Positions 13,485-21,615 of a stretch of 64,000 bases of DNA are shown piece after piece. The notes under the pieces are model-generated. The model saw nothing but the letters and a program-made list of their open reading frames with translations. It made no database searches and was not told the origin of the DNA. Position 1 is the stretch's first letter, and each line of letters starts with the position of its first letter. Origin of the DNA: Apus apus (lineage: Eukaryota > Chordata > Aves > Apodiformes > Apodidae); assembly GCF_020740795.1 (NCBI RefSeq), contig NC_067284.1:97455440-97519439 (forward strand). The letters are read 5' to 3'. The translations under genes were made by a program, and so were the position numbers.

Positions 13485-14295
13485 AGCCCTAGATAGTGTA
13501 TTTTTGAGGGATAAGGGGAATACGGCGCTATTAACGCTCATCTCGCCATTCCAGAGCAGAATTGCTTCTTCGACCCCTAGTTATCTAGTAACAAGGGGAA
13601 AATTTCCTGAAATTAGACCACTGCAGGAACTCTGGTTTTAGTCACAGCTGTCATCCGAGAAACAAATTTCCAGGCATTTTTAATCTAATTCACTTATTTT
13701 TAATGTAACTGAATTAGAAAATGCGATTAAGAATCACAGAATCTTCGGCATTGAGCCTCCCTAACCTTTAGTGAAACACGAAACAGAGAAACTTAGAAGT
13801 AAGAAGAAATGGTGAAATCGTCTTTGTGGATTTGGTACGACCGTTACTTAGTAGGAGGATTAGAGGCACGAAAAAGCCCGAGGGGAAAAAATAAAATAAA
13901 AAGAAATGACCTTTTCAGCAGAAATTCTTGCCTCGATTCTTTGGCACTTATTTCCGGGAGGAAATTGAAAGACACTGAAGAGGTGCTTGCAGAGCTGCCC
14001 TGCCGGCGCCCCCCGCCCACCGGGTCCCACGCCCACTTTTCTCCTGCTGCCCACAGATCTCTCCGAGGTAGGGAAAATTCGAAGGAGAAAATTGAAGGCT
14101 TGAGACTATCTGGTCTTCTCTTGCTGTGGCAGTCACTCCATCCCCGAGATTTGGGCTTGAGGCACTTCAGCAGGCAGAGCTGATCCCCTTTCAGCGCACG
14201 GGGGTGTAACATGTGCTCCAGCCGCGCTCCGCGGGCGCCAGCTCAGCGGGTGCCGGCGCTGGAATCAGCGGAACAACGGTTACAAGCACTTGCGG
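13485..14295. other. VIP distal 5' flank
   Basis: Mixed-composition sequence between the distal CpG island and the proximal VIP flank. It becomes GC-rich again around 13990-14045. Open frames of up to about 124 codons exist on both strands but show no family resemblance and no splice context. Confidence 0.5.
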
Positions 14296-14345
14296 TGCTG
14301 GGATGCACCAAGCGGTGCTTGGATGCACCAAGCGGTGCTTGGATG
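14291..14345. repeat. 20 bp tandem repeat, about 2.5 copies
   Basis: Two exact 20 bp units occupy 14301-14320 and 14321-14340. Partial units precede them (GCGGTGCT at 14292-14299) and follow them (GGATG at 14341). Each unit contains the inverted pair AAGC/GCTT around CGGT. The repeat lies about 750 bp upstream of the VIP TATA box. Confidence 0.9.
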
Positions 14346-15004
14346 TGGAGGCTGGTCCGTTTCTCACGAACACACTTAGTTTAAACTAAAAAGCAAAAAC
14401 TAGTTAACACCCCGCAGCCTGCTAAAATCAAACTAAAGCCTGCAGACAGGCTTTGTGGTTTTTTTTTGGTGTTGGGTTTGGTTTATTTTAAAGACACTGC
14501 AGAGCAGCCCCTGCGTGTGCGGGCGCTGAGGCTTGTGCGAGCAGCGGCCCATCCGACGGCGCGCCCCGGGCGGGGACCCCGAGCGGGACGGGCATGTGCC
14601 GGGACAGAGAGGGATCGGCTCAGCCTGGAATCACCGGCGAAGAGCCAGGAACAGGAGTGTCACCGGGGCCAGGGAGGGTACTCCGCGGGGAGGCATTCGG
14701 GGAGGGAATGAAGGGCCCCGAGGGGTGCAGTCACCTCCTCTCCCGGCTGCCCTGTGTGAGGGATGGGGATTTTGGTGCGGTGTGCCCGCCGCAGCCCCCG
14801 CCAGCCACCTGCTCTTCTGCTCAGTGAGGCGGGATCACGGTGCCGACCGGGCCCTGCTCCCCGCAAAACTAACTCATTAATATAAATCAAATAATGGCGC
14901 GGGGGGGCAGAAGGGGAGGAAGGAGGGTATGGTGTGCGGCTGCTCATGAATTAAATATAAGTCTCTGACTGTCCTGAACAAAGCGACCGTCCCCTCGGGA
15001 AGGG

Positions 15005-15012
15005 TGACGTCT
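15005..15012 (+). promoter_or_regulatory. cAMP-response element-like site TGACGTCT
   Basis: It matches the CRE consensus TGACGTCA except for the last base. The same TGACGTCT form is present in the mammalian VIP CRE. It sits 54 bp upstream of the TATA box. Confidence 0.8.
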
Positions 15013-15058
15013 CCCCAGTAACGTGATTGCTTCTTCGGAAGCAGAAACGTGTAAACGC

Positions 15059-15065
15059 TATAAAA
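15059..15065 (+). promoter_or_regulatory. TATA box TATAAAA of VIP
   Basis: A perfect TATAAAA lies in a CpG-rich region, about 30 bp before the likely transcription start and about 180 bp before the exon 1 splice donor. Confidence 0.85.
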
Positions 15066-15089
15066 CGCGGCGGCGCGGCGGGCAGCTCA

Positions 15090-15243
15090 GAGCGTGCGGC
15101 GGGACGGAGCTCTCCTCTTCTTCCTCCTCCTCATCCTCCGGCGCCGCCTCTCCGGCAGCCGCGCAGCGGGGCAAGGCGCAGGCCCTCCGCAGAGCTCCGC
15201 GCCGCGCCCGCCCAGCCAGCCCCACCGACGGACTCGAGGCTCC
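15090..15243 (+). other. VIP: VIP exon 1 (5' UTR)
   Basis: This is a non-coding first exon. Its 5' end is estimated from the TATA box. Its 3' end is fixed by the splice donor GTGAGT at 15244. The exon is GC-rich with a pyrimidine-rich stretch (about 15112-15140) and contains no ATG, so no upstream open frame competes with the main start codon in exon 2. The non-coding first exon agrees with VIP gene structure in other vertebrates. Confidence 0.8.
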
Positions 15244-15420
15244 GTGAGTAACTTTCCTTCCGCCGCAGCGGCAACTTCCTAGCGGGAAGGGGTTGTCCCC
15301 GTCCCTCCCTTCCCTTTCTCCCCGCCCGCACCTGCAGGGAAGGCGAGTCGAGGAGAGCGGGTCTGACCGACACGGGCAACCGGGGAGCGACCTTTCTTTT
15401 TTACCGCTTGTAAATAATAT

Positions 15421-15648
15421 TAGAATCATGGAATGGTTTGGGGTGGAAGGGACCTTACAGATAATCTAGTTCCAACCCCCTGCCATGGGCAGGGACACCT
15501 CCCACCAGACGAGGTTATTCAAAGCCCCATCCAACCTGGCCTTGAACACTTCCAGGGGACATCCTCTGGGCAACCTGTTCCAACGTCTCACCACTCTCAC
15601 AATGAAGAATTTCTTCCTAATGTCTAACCTAAACCTTCCCTCTTCCAA
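15421..15648 (-). mobile_element. CR1 LINE 3'-end fragment in VIP intron 1
   Basis: Read on the minus strand it ends with the CR1 terminal pattern (ATTCTA-like) preceded by the conserved CCAACC and CR1 tail. Its minus-strand translation contains RKKFFIVRVVRRWNRLPRG, a C-terminal reverse-transcriptase ORF2 signature of CR1. It is 5'-truncated, as usual for CR1. It occupies about a third of the 633 bp intron between the non-coding exon 1 and the coding exon 2. Confidence 0.9.
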
Positions 15649-15876
15649 GAAATATTTGTACATTTTAATGTCTCTAAACTCCGGGCGCTGCCGCCCGCCA
15701 GGCGGCAGATTGGGGCTCGCCGTCGGGGGTTGCCAGCTCTCCCCGCCCGCCAGCTGCGAGGTCGCCGTGGCGGAGGAGCTGCCGGCGGCGTCTCTCGGGA
15801 CCGGGACGGGGGAGGCATCTCTCGGTGTCGGTGCGTGCGGGCGGTGACGGCCGCGCTCTCTCTCTGCTCCCCGCAG

Positions 15877-15998
15877 GTGGCTGCCATGGAGCACCGCGGC
15901 GCCTCCCCGCTCCTGCTCGCCCTCGCCCTCCTCAGCGCCCTCTGCTGGCGGGCGCGGGCGCTGCCCCCGCGCGGGGCTGCCTTCCCCGCCCTACCGCG
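15877..15998 (+). CDS. VIP: VIP exon 2 (start codon and signal peptide)
   Basis: The acceptor is a pyrimidine tract ending CCGCAG at 15876; the donor GTAAGG begins at 15999. Coding starts at ATG 15886. It encodes the 37-residue N-terminus with a signal peptide (hydrophobic core [13 protein letters not shown]) and ends in phase 2. It is very GC-rich compared with the later exons. In-frame sequence upstream of the ATG is intronic, so a longer start is not supported. Confidence 0.93.
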
Positions 15999-18900
15999 GT
16001 AAGGCCGCCCTTCGCGTCCCGCTCCGCGCCCCCGCATGCCGCGGGAGGGTGGGGGTGGGGGGCTCTGAGAAGCATCAGTCCCCTCCCGGGGGCTCGCTCG
16101 GGAACTGCTGGGGGCTCAGCTCCGTGCTGAGGTTGCGGTCAAGCATGCGGGGCTCAGCCCAGCCGGTGCCCGCCGAACGTGCCCTTTAAAAGGCCCCCTC
16201 GGAGATGCTCGCACCCTCCCGGGCACGAGCAGCAACGCTGCCCCGGACATCACCACTGCTTATGTAGATGGTGTGTGTAGAAGTGTACTCTGGCATGTCT
16301 CATGTCCATCAACGCAGTCTCCGCTTTCTCAGCTTTTCCTATGGGAAAGCTTCTTTATCTCTGAAGCTTGACTGGGTAGATACATTTTTTTAAAAGCAGA
16401 GACATGGACAGGCAAAATCGAAAACATTAAAAAATCCTAAATAATGAATCAAACATATTAAAAATTCCTAAAACATGAATGAAGGGAAGTTGCCTGCATG
16501 GAGCGATGTGAAGTTTCTGCACTGCTGCATGCTTTGCATTGTTGATACAATTAATACATTAAATCAGATGGCAGAAAGGCACGTTTCACATCTAGGTTAG
16601 GGGAACATGAAGTGCAAGAAAACCAAAGGAAATGGTGTAGCAAAACAAGATAGTGGCTGATTTTCAAAAGGTGTGACTTGAGTTGGTTTATTTTACACAA
16701 TTTGACTTTTTTTACAAGACTAAGGTATTACATTCCTCAGATATATAAGTAGTACTAATAGGTGTAATTACTGTAAAATTACAAAAGCAACAGCCTATCC
16801 TAGTTTTAGTATGTGATTTTTGCACATCATTGCATGATTTACTATAGTGATGGGAGCCTGTTGTCTGCCACAGAATGTAGGAGCAGCTAAAAGAAATGTC
16901 TGATGCCAAACTGGTGCTAAGTGGCCAGATTGGCCTTGATAAAATACGATACATCATAAAAAACCAGCAGTTTATGAAAATTTGAAGTAATTGTAAGTCG
17001 GTTTATACAGAGCAATTGCTGTGATACATTTTAGGAGATTAAATGTGAACCTTTTCTAACTTGCAACCAGCAGGTTAATTTAAACTTGAGAGAATGAAGT
17101 AATGTAGAGATACAGGACTGCACTTCATATTTAGTTTGAAATTCTTACGGGTGTACTTATTTTCTTTAGAGAAGGCCTAAGAACTGTTTCATACTACATT
17201 TCAATGAACATTTTAAGTCTTAGTTGGAAGGTAAGTACTTCACAGGACCTGTTTGCACTTTTTCTGGGTGGAGGCTGGTCATTCCATCCATCATTTATAT
17301 AAAATATAGTTCTTAGGAAAATCTTCATGGTTTCACAGAAACCAGAATGTAAGCTAAATGTTGTGTGTCCTCAGCTAGCTATACTTACGGTTTCCTTCTC
17401 CAACAGATTGGGAAACAGAATGCCATTTGATGGAGCCAGTGAACCTGACCATGCCCACGGGTCATTAAAGTCTGAATCAGACATTTTGCAGAACACACTA
17501 CCTGAAAATGAGAAATTCTATTTTGATCTGTCCAGAATTATCGATAGGTGAGTTTATTTTTGTAAATAGAGCTGATGATGCACTACTTGAATTATGCCAA
17601 AAGATCAGTCACATTTTCAAACTGAGAAATAGGGAAGGAAGCATCAATTACAGGAAAAACCTGCATTGCCTCTGGTTAGTACTGGTAGCAGTAGGAACGT
17701 GTACAGAAATGTTGATTGCATTGCCGTTCTGGTGTCATGAACTTATTCACTTCTCAGGAAGGACTAAAAAGCATATTGTGAAAATCTGGAAGTTGCTTTA
17801 TAAAATAATTTTAATTGAATATGTACAATACATAACTTAAGGAAAGCAGTATGTTTAAAAAATGAACGTTATCAAAATCATATGAACCCAGGTTGTATTG
17901 TAGAGTTTATTTATTGTCCATTTCAGAAATGCAAGGCAAGCTGATGGAATTTTCACCAGTGTCTACAGCCATCTTTTGGCTAAACTTGCTGTGAAGAGAT
18001 ATCTGCATTCGCTTATTAGAAAACGAGTTAGGTGAGGTGACACTTACATTAGGTAGAGTTTTTTCCTAGCTGGCAATTTCTTAACCTTCTATACCTAAGT
18101 TATGATTTTTGTGATTTAGAGATAATGAAAGAGAAGCTGATAAAGCAATGGGGGAGGTGAAAATCCTGTATAACACCTTAGTGGTATTTGTTACTAAATT
18201 AACGTTACTATTTACTCCTTATACAGCTGTGAGGCACAGAGCAACAGACAGAGTTTGGCATTATATAGAAACTCAAAAAAGAATGAGGAAAATGGATAGA
18301 CAAGAGTTCTGGGTGCAACTTCCAGACAAAGACGTTAATAAACTCATGGTCACAAGATGCTGGGACAGATCACTGTATACTGTCTTTGTTTTCATATCCT
18401 TAAGCAGCAGCTCCTGGGCACTCTTAGTAACAGAATAGTAGAATACTTTGATCTGACCTCATATGACAGTTCCTATGAAGGCTCAAAAGCTGAGTGAAAA
18501 TTAGGTCCTGCGTTTATGTCAGTGCCAGTGCTGCCTTTGTTCCAGAACACAGAGTGCCAGTTCTCGTACACTATAAACTAACATAGGTCACTGAAAGCAG
18601 AACACACTGAGACTCCCCATGATTGTGCATGAAAAATAAGCCTCCTAGTTTGGATTTCACAAGGTGTGTTTTGTCTCCTGATGCCTCCTTAAAACAAGCA
18701 TTTGTAGCTATGTATATGATGCTACACTCTTACTTTCCTCAGAGGCAGTCTCTGTCCTCACTGAGTTCAGTATGAACGGTGAGCCAGTCACTTAAGAGCT
18801 TAGTGTGACTTCAACTGCTCTGCGCCTAGGCATTGTACTATAATATATTCATGCAGATGACAGAAATCACAATAAAGACAGTTTATTAAAAAGAGTAACC

Positions 18901-21331
18901 TGGGCTATGAGAACAGACAGAAGGGAGGCATGAAATCCACAGTCAGCCATTTGATCCTGCAGAATTCCTGGATTTGGCAAGCTAGAAGTAATTGAGTATG
19001 GATCCTAACTGCATGGGCCATGGCGAGTTGAGCAGGAGAAAAAAAATCAGTGGAAGGTGTGCTCAAAAAGACTGAATACCAATCCTTAGAATTTGATCTA
19101 TGTTATTAATACACATAGTAAGCAAGAGAAGCGAGGGCTTCTTTTCAACAGAAGGAAACTCATAGCTGCAAACAAAAGCTGAAATGAAGATTTGATTTTA
19201 TTTAGCTAATCCATGTTGTAAACTTTGTGTCACTCATTTAATGGTATCTTCTTTTAAAGTGATATCGTATATTAATTATTTCTGTTTTAATTATATTTCC
19301 AGCTCCCAGGACAGTCCTGTAAAACGCCACTCTGATGCTGTCTTCACTGACAACTACAGCCGCTTTCGAAAGCAAATGGCTGTGAAGAAATACTTAAACT
19401 CAGTTTTAACTGGAAAAAGAAGGTACCACAAGAAAACAAATACGTATTTTTCCATACCTGTATAGTATTAAGACAGAAAAGAGAGGACAAACAAAAGGCA
19501 ATGAACATTAATTAGTTTATAGCATAGTTTATAACATGATTTTCAAATACAGATAGTATTTTCTTCCAGACTGGAACAGACACTACAATCAGATTAGAGT
19601 AAAAGAATATAGAGGAGACAGCATCTGGCAATTTTAAAAGCTTCTCACAGATTCTTAAAACAGTTTTATTTATTAAAAAAGCCTCTTAAAGAAAATCCAC
19701 AGAGCTATGGAACATGAACTACAATTTCATAAAGAAAATGCACTGCTGAAAATTTACCTTTAAGTAAGCACACAAAATGAAAATTTAGAAGTTCAAGAAA
19801 GACCTAAACAGTATAGGTGAGAAGTGTCAGGTTTTGTTTTTTGTAGACCTTACATTCTGTTTGTATATTCACTCATTTGGACAGCTGCTTTTAAAATATT
19901 ATGTCTCTTCACCTGTTAAACATGCTGTTCCATGTGTTTTTTAACACTCTGATGTGACAAAAAGTGCAATAGCTACAGTTAGAGGAAGGTTTTGCTTGCT
20001 TAATTGCTTTTTCTTCTGAGGCAAATAAATCTTGTTTCTGATTCACAACAGCCAGGAAGAGCTAAACCCTGCTAAACTTCGAGATGAAGCAGAACTTCTT
20101 GAACCTTCCTTTTCAGAAAACTATGATTCTGTAGATGAGCTGCTGAGCCACCTCCCACTGGTATACACAGATTTTCTTTCCTCTTGCTATGTGTTAGTTG
20201 ACTTGACCCCTAAAATGAGATTAAGCATTCATGAAGTGTGGCCTATCAGGATAGTAGAATCATAGGGGAAAGAGCCCTGTTCCATGAAATTATGTGTGTT
20301 TCTATAGGGATTGTGTCTGAATATAATAATAATTTAAATAGCAATAATTAAGTTATACCGTGATTGCTGTTGTTGAAAATTCCTAATTAAATGGCACTCT
20401 TAATAATGCACCTACCTCACTTGAGTGTTTCAACTTATGTGCACTGCAGCATAAACCCAGAATTGACTGATTTTTAATTATGAACTTTATTATTTCTCCA
20501 AAGGACAACCTCAAAGATTTTTCTTTCAATTTAAAAAAAAAAAAAAAAGCAGCAGATTTTGTTTAACAGCTATTTCATTGGAAGGGAGTTACTCCTAGAA
20601 CTGGGAAGATCAGCAGCATGAGCCCTAAGCATTAAGCAAGCCCTTGACTCACACCTAAGGTGTGCTGCAGAGGGATCATCTGACATGCAAATATTGCAGT
20701 TACTGTTTTCCATTTAGCAATTATTATTTTTCTAAAATAATTCACAAATTTGTTTCTTTGGGTTACTGAAAGGTAAACCCTTCTACATCACAGCATTTGC
20801 AGGGACATCAAATTTAAAGGGTAACATTGATGTGAATCGGGCTTGGTATTCTCAAATGTGATTATGAAACTGATGAGAGGATGGGTTTTCACATTCAACT
20901 GGGTCTGAAGTACAAGGAAAGAAAAAGGCTACTCTTGAAATAACAATTTGGGAGGGTGGGGGGGTGAGGGAGATAAGAGATATTTCTCCAAACTGCTGTT
21001 TCCTTCAAAGGCTGAAAGAAAATATTCTTCTCCTTTCCACAAGTGTGCCAATTCCTTTAAAATTAAACATAAATGGCTTATACATCAAGGAACAAAACCA
21101 TTTCCAAGTGATAAGAATGTTTCTTCCTCATCTGACAACCTTGTCTGCTGGCTGCAATGCCCACCAAGCTCCTGCAAATAGCTCCATCTCATGCTTGTCA
21201 GCCCCAAGTGCAGCAATTCTTTTATGTCAAATGTTATTTCTTATCTGCTGTCTTTTATGCACCTCGTGGTGCAGCTGCTTATGGAAATAGCTTTAAAAAT
21301 GTATTTCTCTTTTGCTTTTCAGGACCTCTGA
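15886..21331 (+). CDS. VIP: VIP precursor (prepro-VIP: PHI-like peptide and vasoactive intestinal peptide)
   Basis: Spliced CDS: 15886-15998, 17407-17547, 17927-18031, 19303-19422, 20052-20160, 21323-21331; 198 codons plus TGA. All junctions have GT/AG. The secreted precursor has a signal peptide (residues 1 to about 25, hydrophobic Leu/Ala core, likely cleaved after ARA), an N-terminal spacer, a PHI-like peptide in exon 4, VIP in exon 5 followed by Gly-Lys-Arg, and an acidic C-terminal peptide. VIP is a neuropeptide ligand of the class B receptors VPAC1 and VPAC2; in birds it is the main prolactin-releasing factor. The start ATG has a strong context (GCTGCCATGG). The VIP sequence is the avian form. 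Oddities: the PHI-like peptide starts with Gln not His and lacks an amidation Gly. No frameshifts or stops are seen; the gene looks intact. Confidence 0.97.
15999..17406 (+). other. VIP: VIP intron 2
   Basis: Donor GTAAGG, acceptor CCAACAG. The first 250 bp remain CpG-rich (the end of the promoter island); the remainder is AT-rich without recognisable repeats. No small RNA could be supported. Confidence 0.85.
17407..17547 (+). CDS. VIP: VIP exon 3 (N-terminal propeptide)
   Basis: The acceptor is TCTCCAACAG ending at 17406; the donor GTGAGT starts at 17548. The exon is 141 nt, phase 2 at both ends. It encodes the spacer between signal peptide and PHI, including [11 protein letters not shown] and [15 protein letters not shown], which is typical of the VIP N-terminal propeptide. 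It ends just before the NAR that precedes the PHI-like peptide. Confidence 0.94.
17927..18031 (+). CDS. VIP: VIP exon 4 (PHI-like peptide)
   Basis: The acceptor is TTTCAG ending at 17926; the donor GTGAGG starts at 18032. The exon is 105 nt, phase 2 at both ends, so skipping it keeps the reading frame; exon skipping giving VIP-only messages is, as I recall, reported for galliform VIP. It encodes NAR, then the 27-residue PHI-like peptide, then RKRV. The first residue of the peptide is Gln. Confidence 0.95.
17937..18017 (+). other. PHI-like mature peptide, 27 residues, Gln at position 1
   Basis: The peptide begins [17 protein letters not shown] and ends YLHSLI, between a single Arg (from NAR) and Arg-Lys-Arg (18018-18026). 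It belongs to the glucagon/secretin superfamily: Asp3, Phe6, Thr7, Tyr10 and Leu14 are family-typical. The usual N-terminal His is replaced by Gln (CAA at 17937-17939). There is no Gly before the basic site, so standard C-terminal amidation is not encoded, unlike mammalian PHI/PHM, which is followed by Gly-Lys-Arg. Confidence 0.88.
18032..19302 (+). other. VIP: VIP intron 4
   Basis: Donor GTGAGG, acceptor TTTCCAG. A 96-codon open frame at 18148-18438 has no recognisable homology and no splice role. No repeat family was recognised. Confidence 0.8.
19303..19422 (+). CDS. VIP: VIP exon 5 (VIP peptide)
   Basis: The acceptor is TATATTTCCAG ending at 19302; the donor GTACCA starts at 19423. The exon is 120 nt, phase 2 at both ends. 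It encodes SSQDSPVKR (short spacer and cleavage site, first Ser shared with exon 4), the 28-residue VIP and the Gly-Lys-Arg amidation/cleavage signal. Confidence 0.97.
19328..19411 (+). other. Mature VIP, 28 residues, followed by Gly-Lys-Arg
   Basis: The peptide starts [19 protein letters not shown] and ends NSVLT, identical to the known avian VIP as I recall it. It keeps His1 and is followed by GKR (19412-19420), giving an amidated C-terminal Thr. It differs from mammalian VIP at positions 11, 13, 26 and 28. Confidence 0.97.
20052..20160 (+). CDS. VIP: VIP exon 6 (C-terminal peptide)
   Basis: The acceptor is GATTCACAACAG ending at 20051; the donor GTATAC starts at 20161. The exon is 109 nt, phase 2 in and phase 0 out. 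It encodes an acidic peptide beginning [19 protein letters not shown] and ending [10 protein letters not shown]. This is much longer than the human tail after VIP (about 15 residues) and is a bird-type feature. If intron 6 were retained, translation would continue to a stop at 20263-20265. Confidence 0.93.
20161..21322 (+). other. VIP: VIP intron 6
   Basis: Donor GTATAC, acceptor TTTTCAG. It contains an A-run at about 20533-20548 and a short G-run near 20951-20965. Overlapping open frames (up to 108 codons) near 20950-21345 look fortuitous. Confidence 0.8.
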
Positions 21332-21615
21332 AGGACACCTGGTAGAGTCTATGAGAAGAACAAGTTATTTTTGAGTTCCACATAGTATTTCAAAGAGATG
21401 ACTTTAGTCATCAAACCAGAACAAATATGTTGTGAAGTGAAAGTTGTGATATATTTGTTTCTTATGTAATAAAAGTTGATATTTACATTGTAAATATTAC
21501 TCTAGAGTTCTCTACTGAAAGCTGTACATATGGATGCCGGTTTAACTCATGACAAGTCTGTGAGTCCATATGCTGTAAATCCTTTACTTCAATAAATTCA
21601 TTTGAAAATGAGTAT
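21323..21615 (+). CDS. VIP: VIP exon 7 (last two codons, stop, 3' UTR)
   Basis: The acceptor is CTTTTGCTTTTCAG ending at 21322. In phase 0 the exon encodes Asp-Leu then TGA (21329-21331), so only 9 bases are coding. The rest is 3' UTR with AATAAA at 21468-21473 and again at 21591-21596. The transcript end near 21490 or 21615 is inferred from these signals. Confidence 0.88.
21468..21473 (+). promoter_or_regulatory. VIP proximal polyadenylation signal
   Basis: AATAAA lies 137 bp after the VIP stop codon and would give a short 3' UTR. Confidence 0.7.
21591..21596 (+). promoter_or_regulatory. VIP distal polyadenylation signal
   Basis: A second AATAAA lies about 260 bp after the stop. Use of both sites would give two mRNA sizes differing by about 120 nt. 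Confidence 0.7.

Larger units (their letters stand above)
14860..15090 (+). promoter_or_regulatory. VIP: VIP proximal promoter
   Basis: This is the region immediately upstream of the inferred VIP start site. It contains two AT-rich, homeodomain-like patches inside an otherwise GC-rich island (ATTAATATAAAT near 14877-14888 and GAATTAAATATAAG near 14947-14960), a CRE-like TGACGTCT at 15005-15012 and TATAAAA at 15059-15065. With a start about 30 bp after the TATA box (near 15090), the CRE-like site falls near -84. This matches the cAMP-response element location known for mammalian VIP (about -70 to -86). Transcription induced by cAMP/CREB is therefore expected; the role of the AT-rich patches is inferred. 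Confidence 0.8.

Noticed and set aside
12765..13496. Overlapping open frames of 86-198 codons on both strands
   Set aside because: They overlap each other in nearly all frames inside a CpG island, are rich in Arg, Pro, Ser and Gly as expected from GC-rich DNA, and show no domain or conserved motif.
13731..13760. AATCACAGAATC resembling a CR1 terminus
   Set aside because: The adjoining sequence does not continue into the CR1 tail; the match is only about 15 bases.
14466..15379. Several 60-120 codon frames upstream of and across VIP exon 1
   Set aside because: GC-rich promoter and 5' UTR sequence; no homology, and VIP exon 1 has no ATG on its sense strand.
15730..16002. A longer VIP N-terminus starting before the ATG at 15886
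   Set aside because: Sequence before 15877 is intron 1 with a good acceptor at 15876; ATG 15886 has strong context and is followed at once by a signal peptide.
20248..20270. GTAGAATCATAGGGG as a CR1 end in VIP intron 6
   Set aside because: No CR1 sequence on either side.
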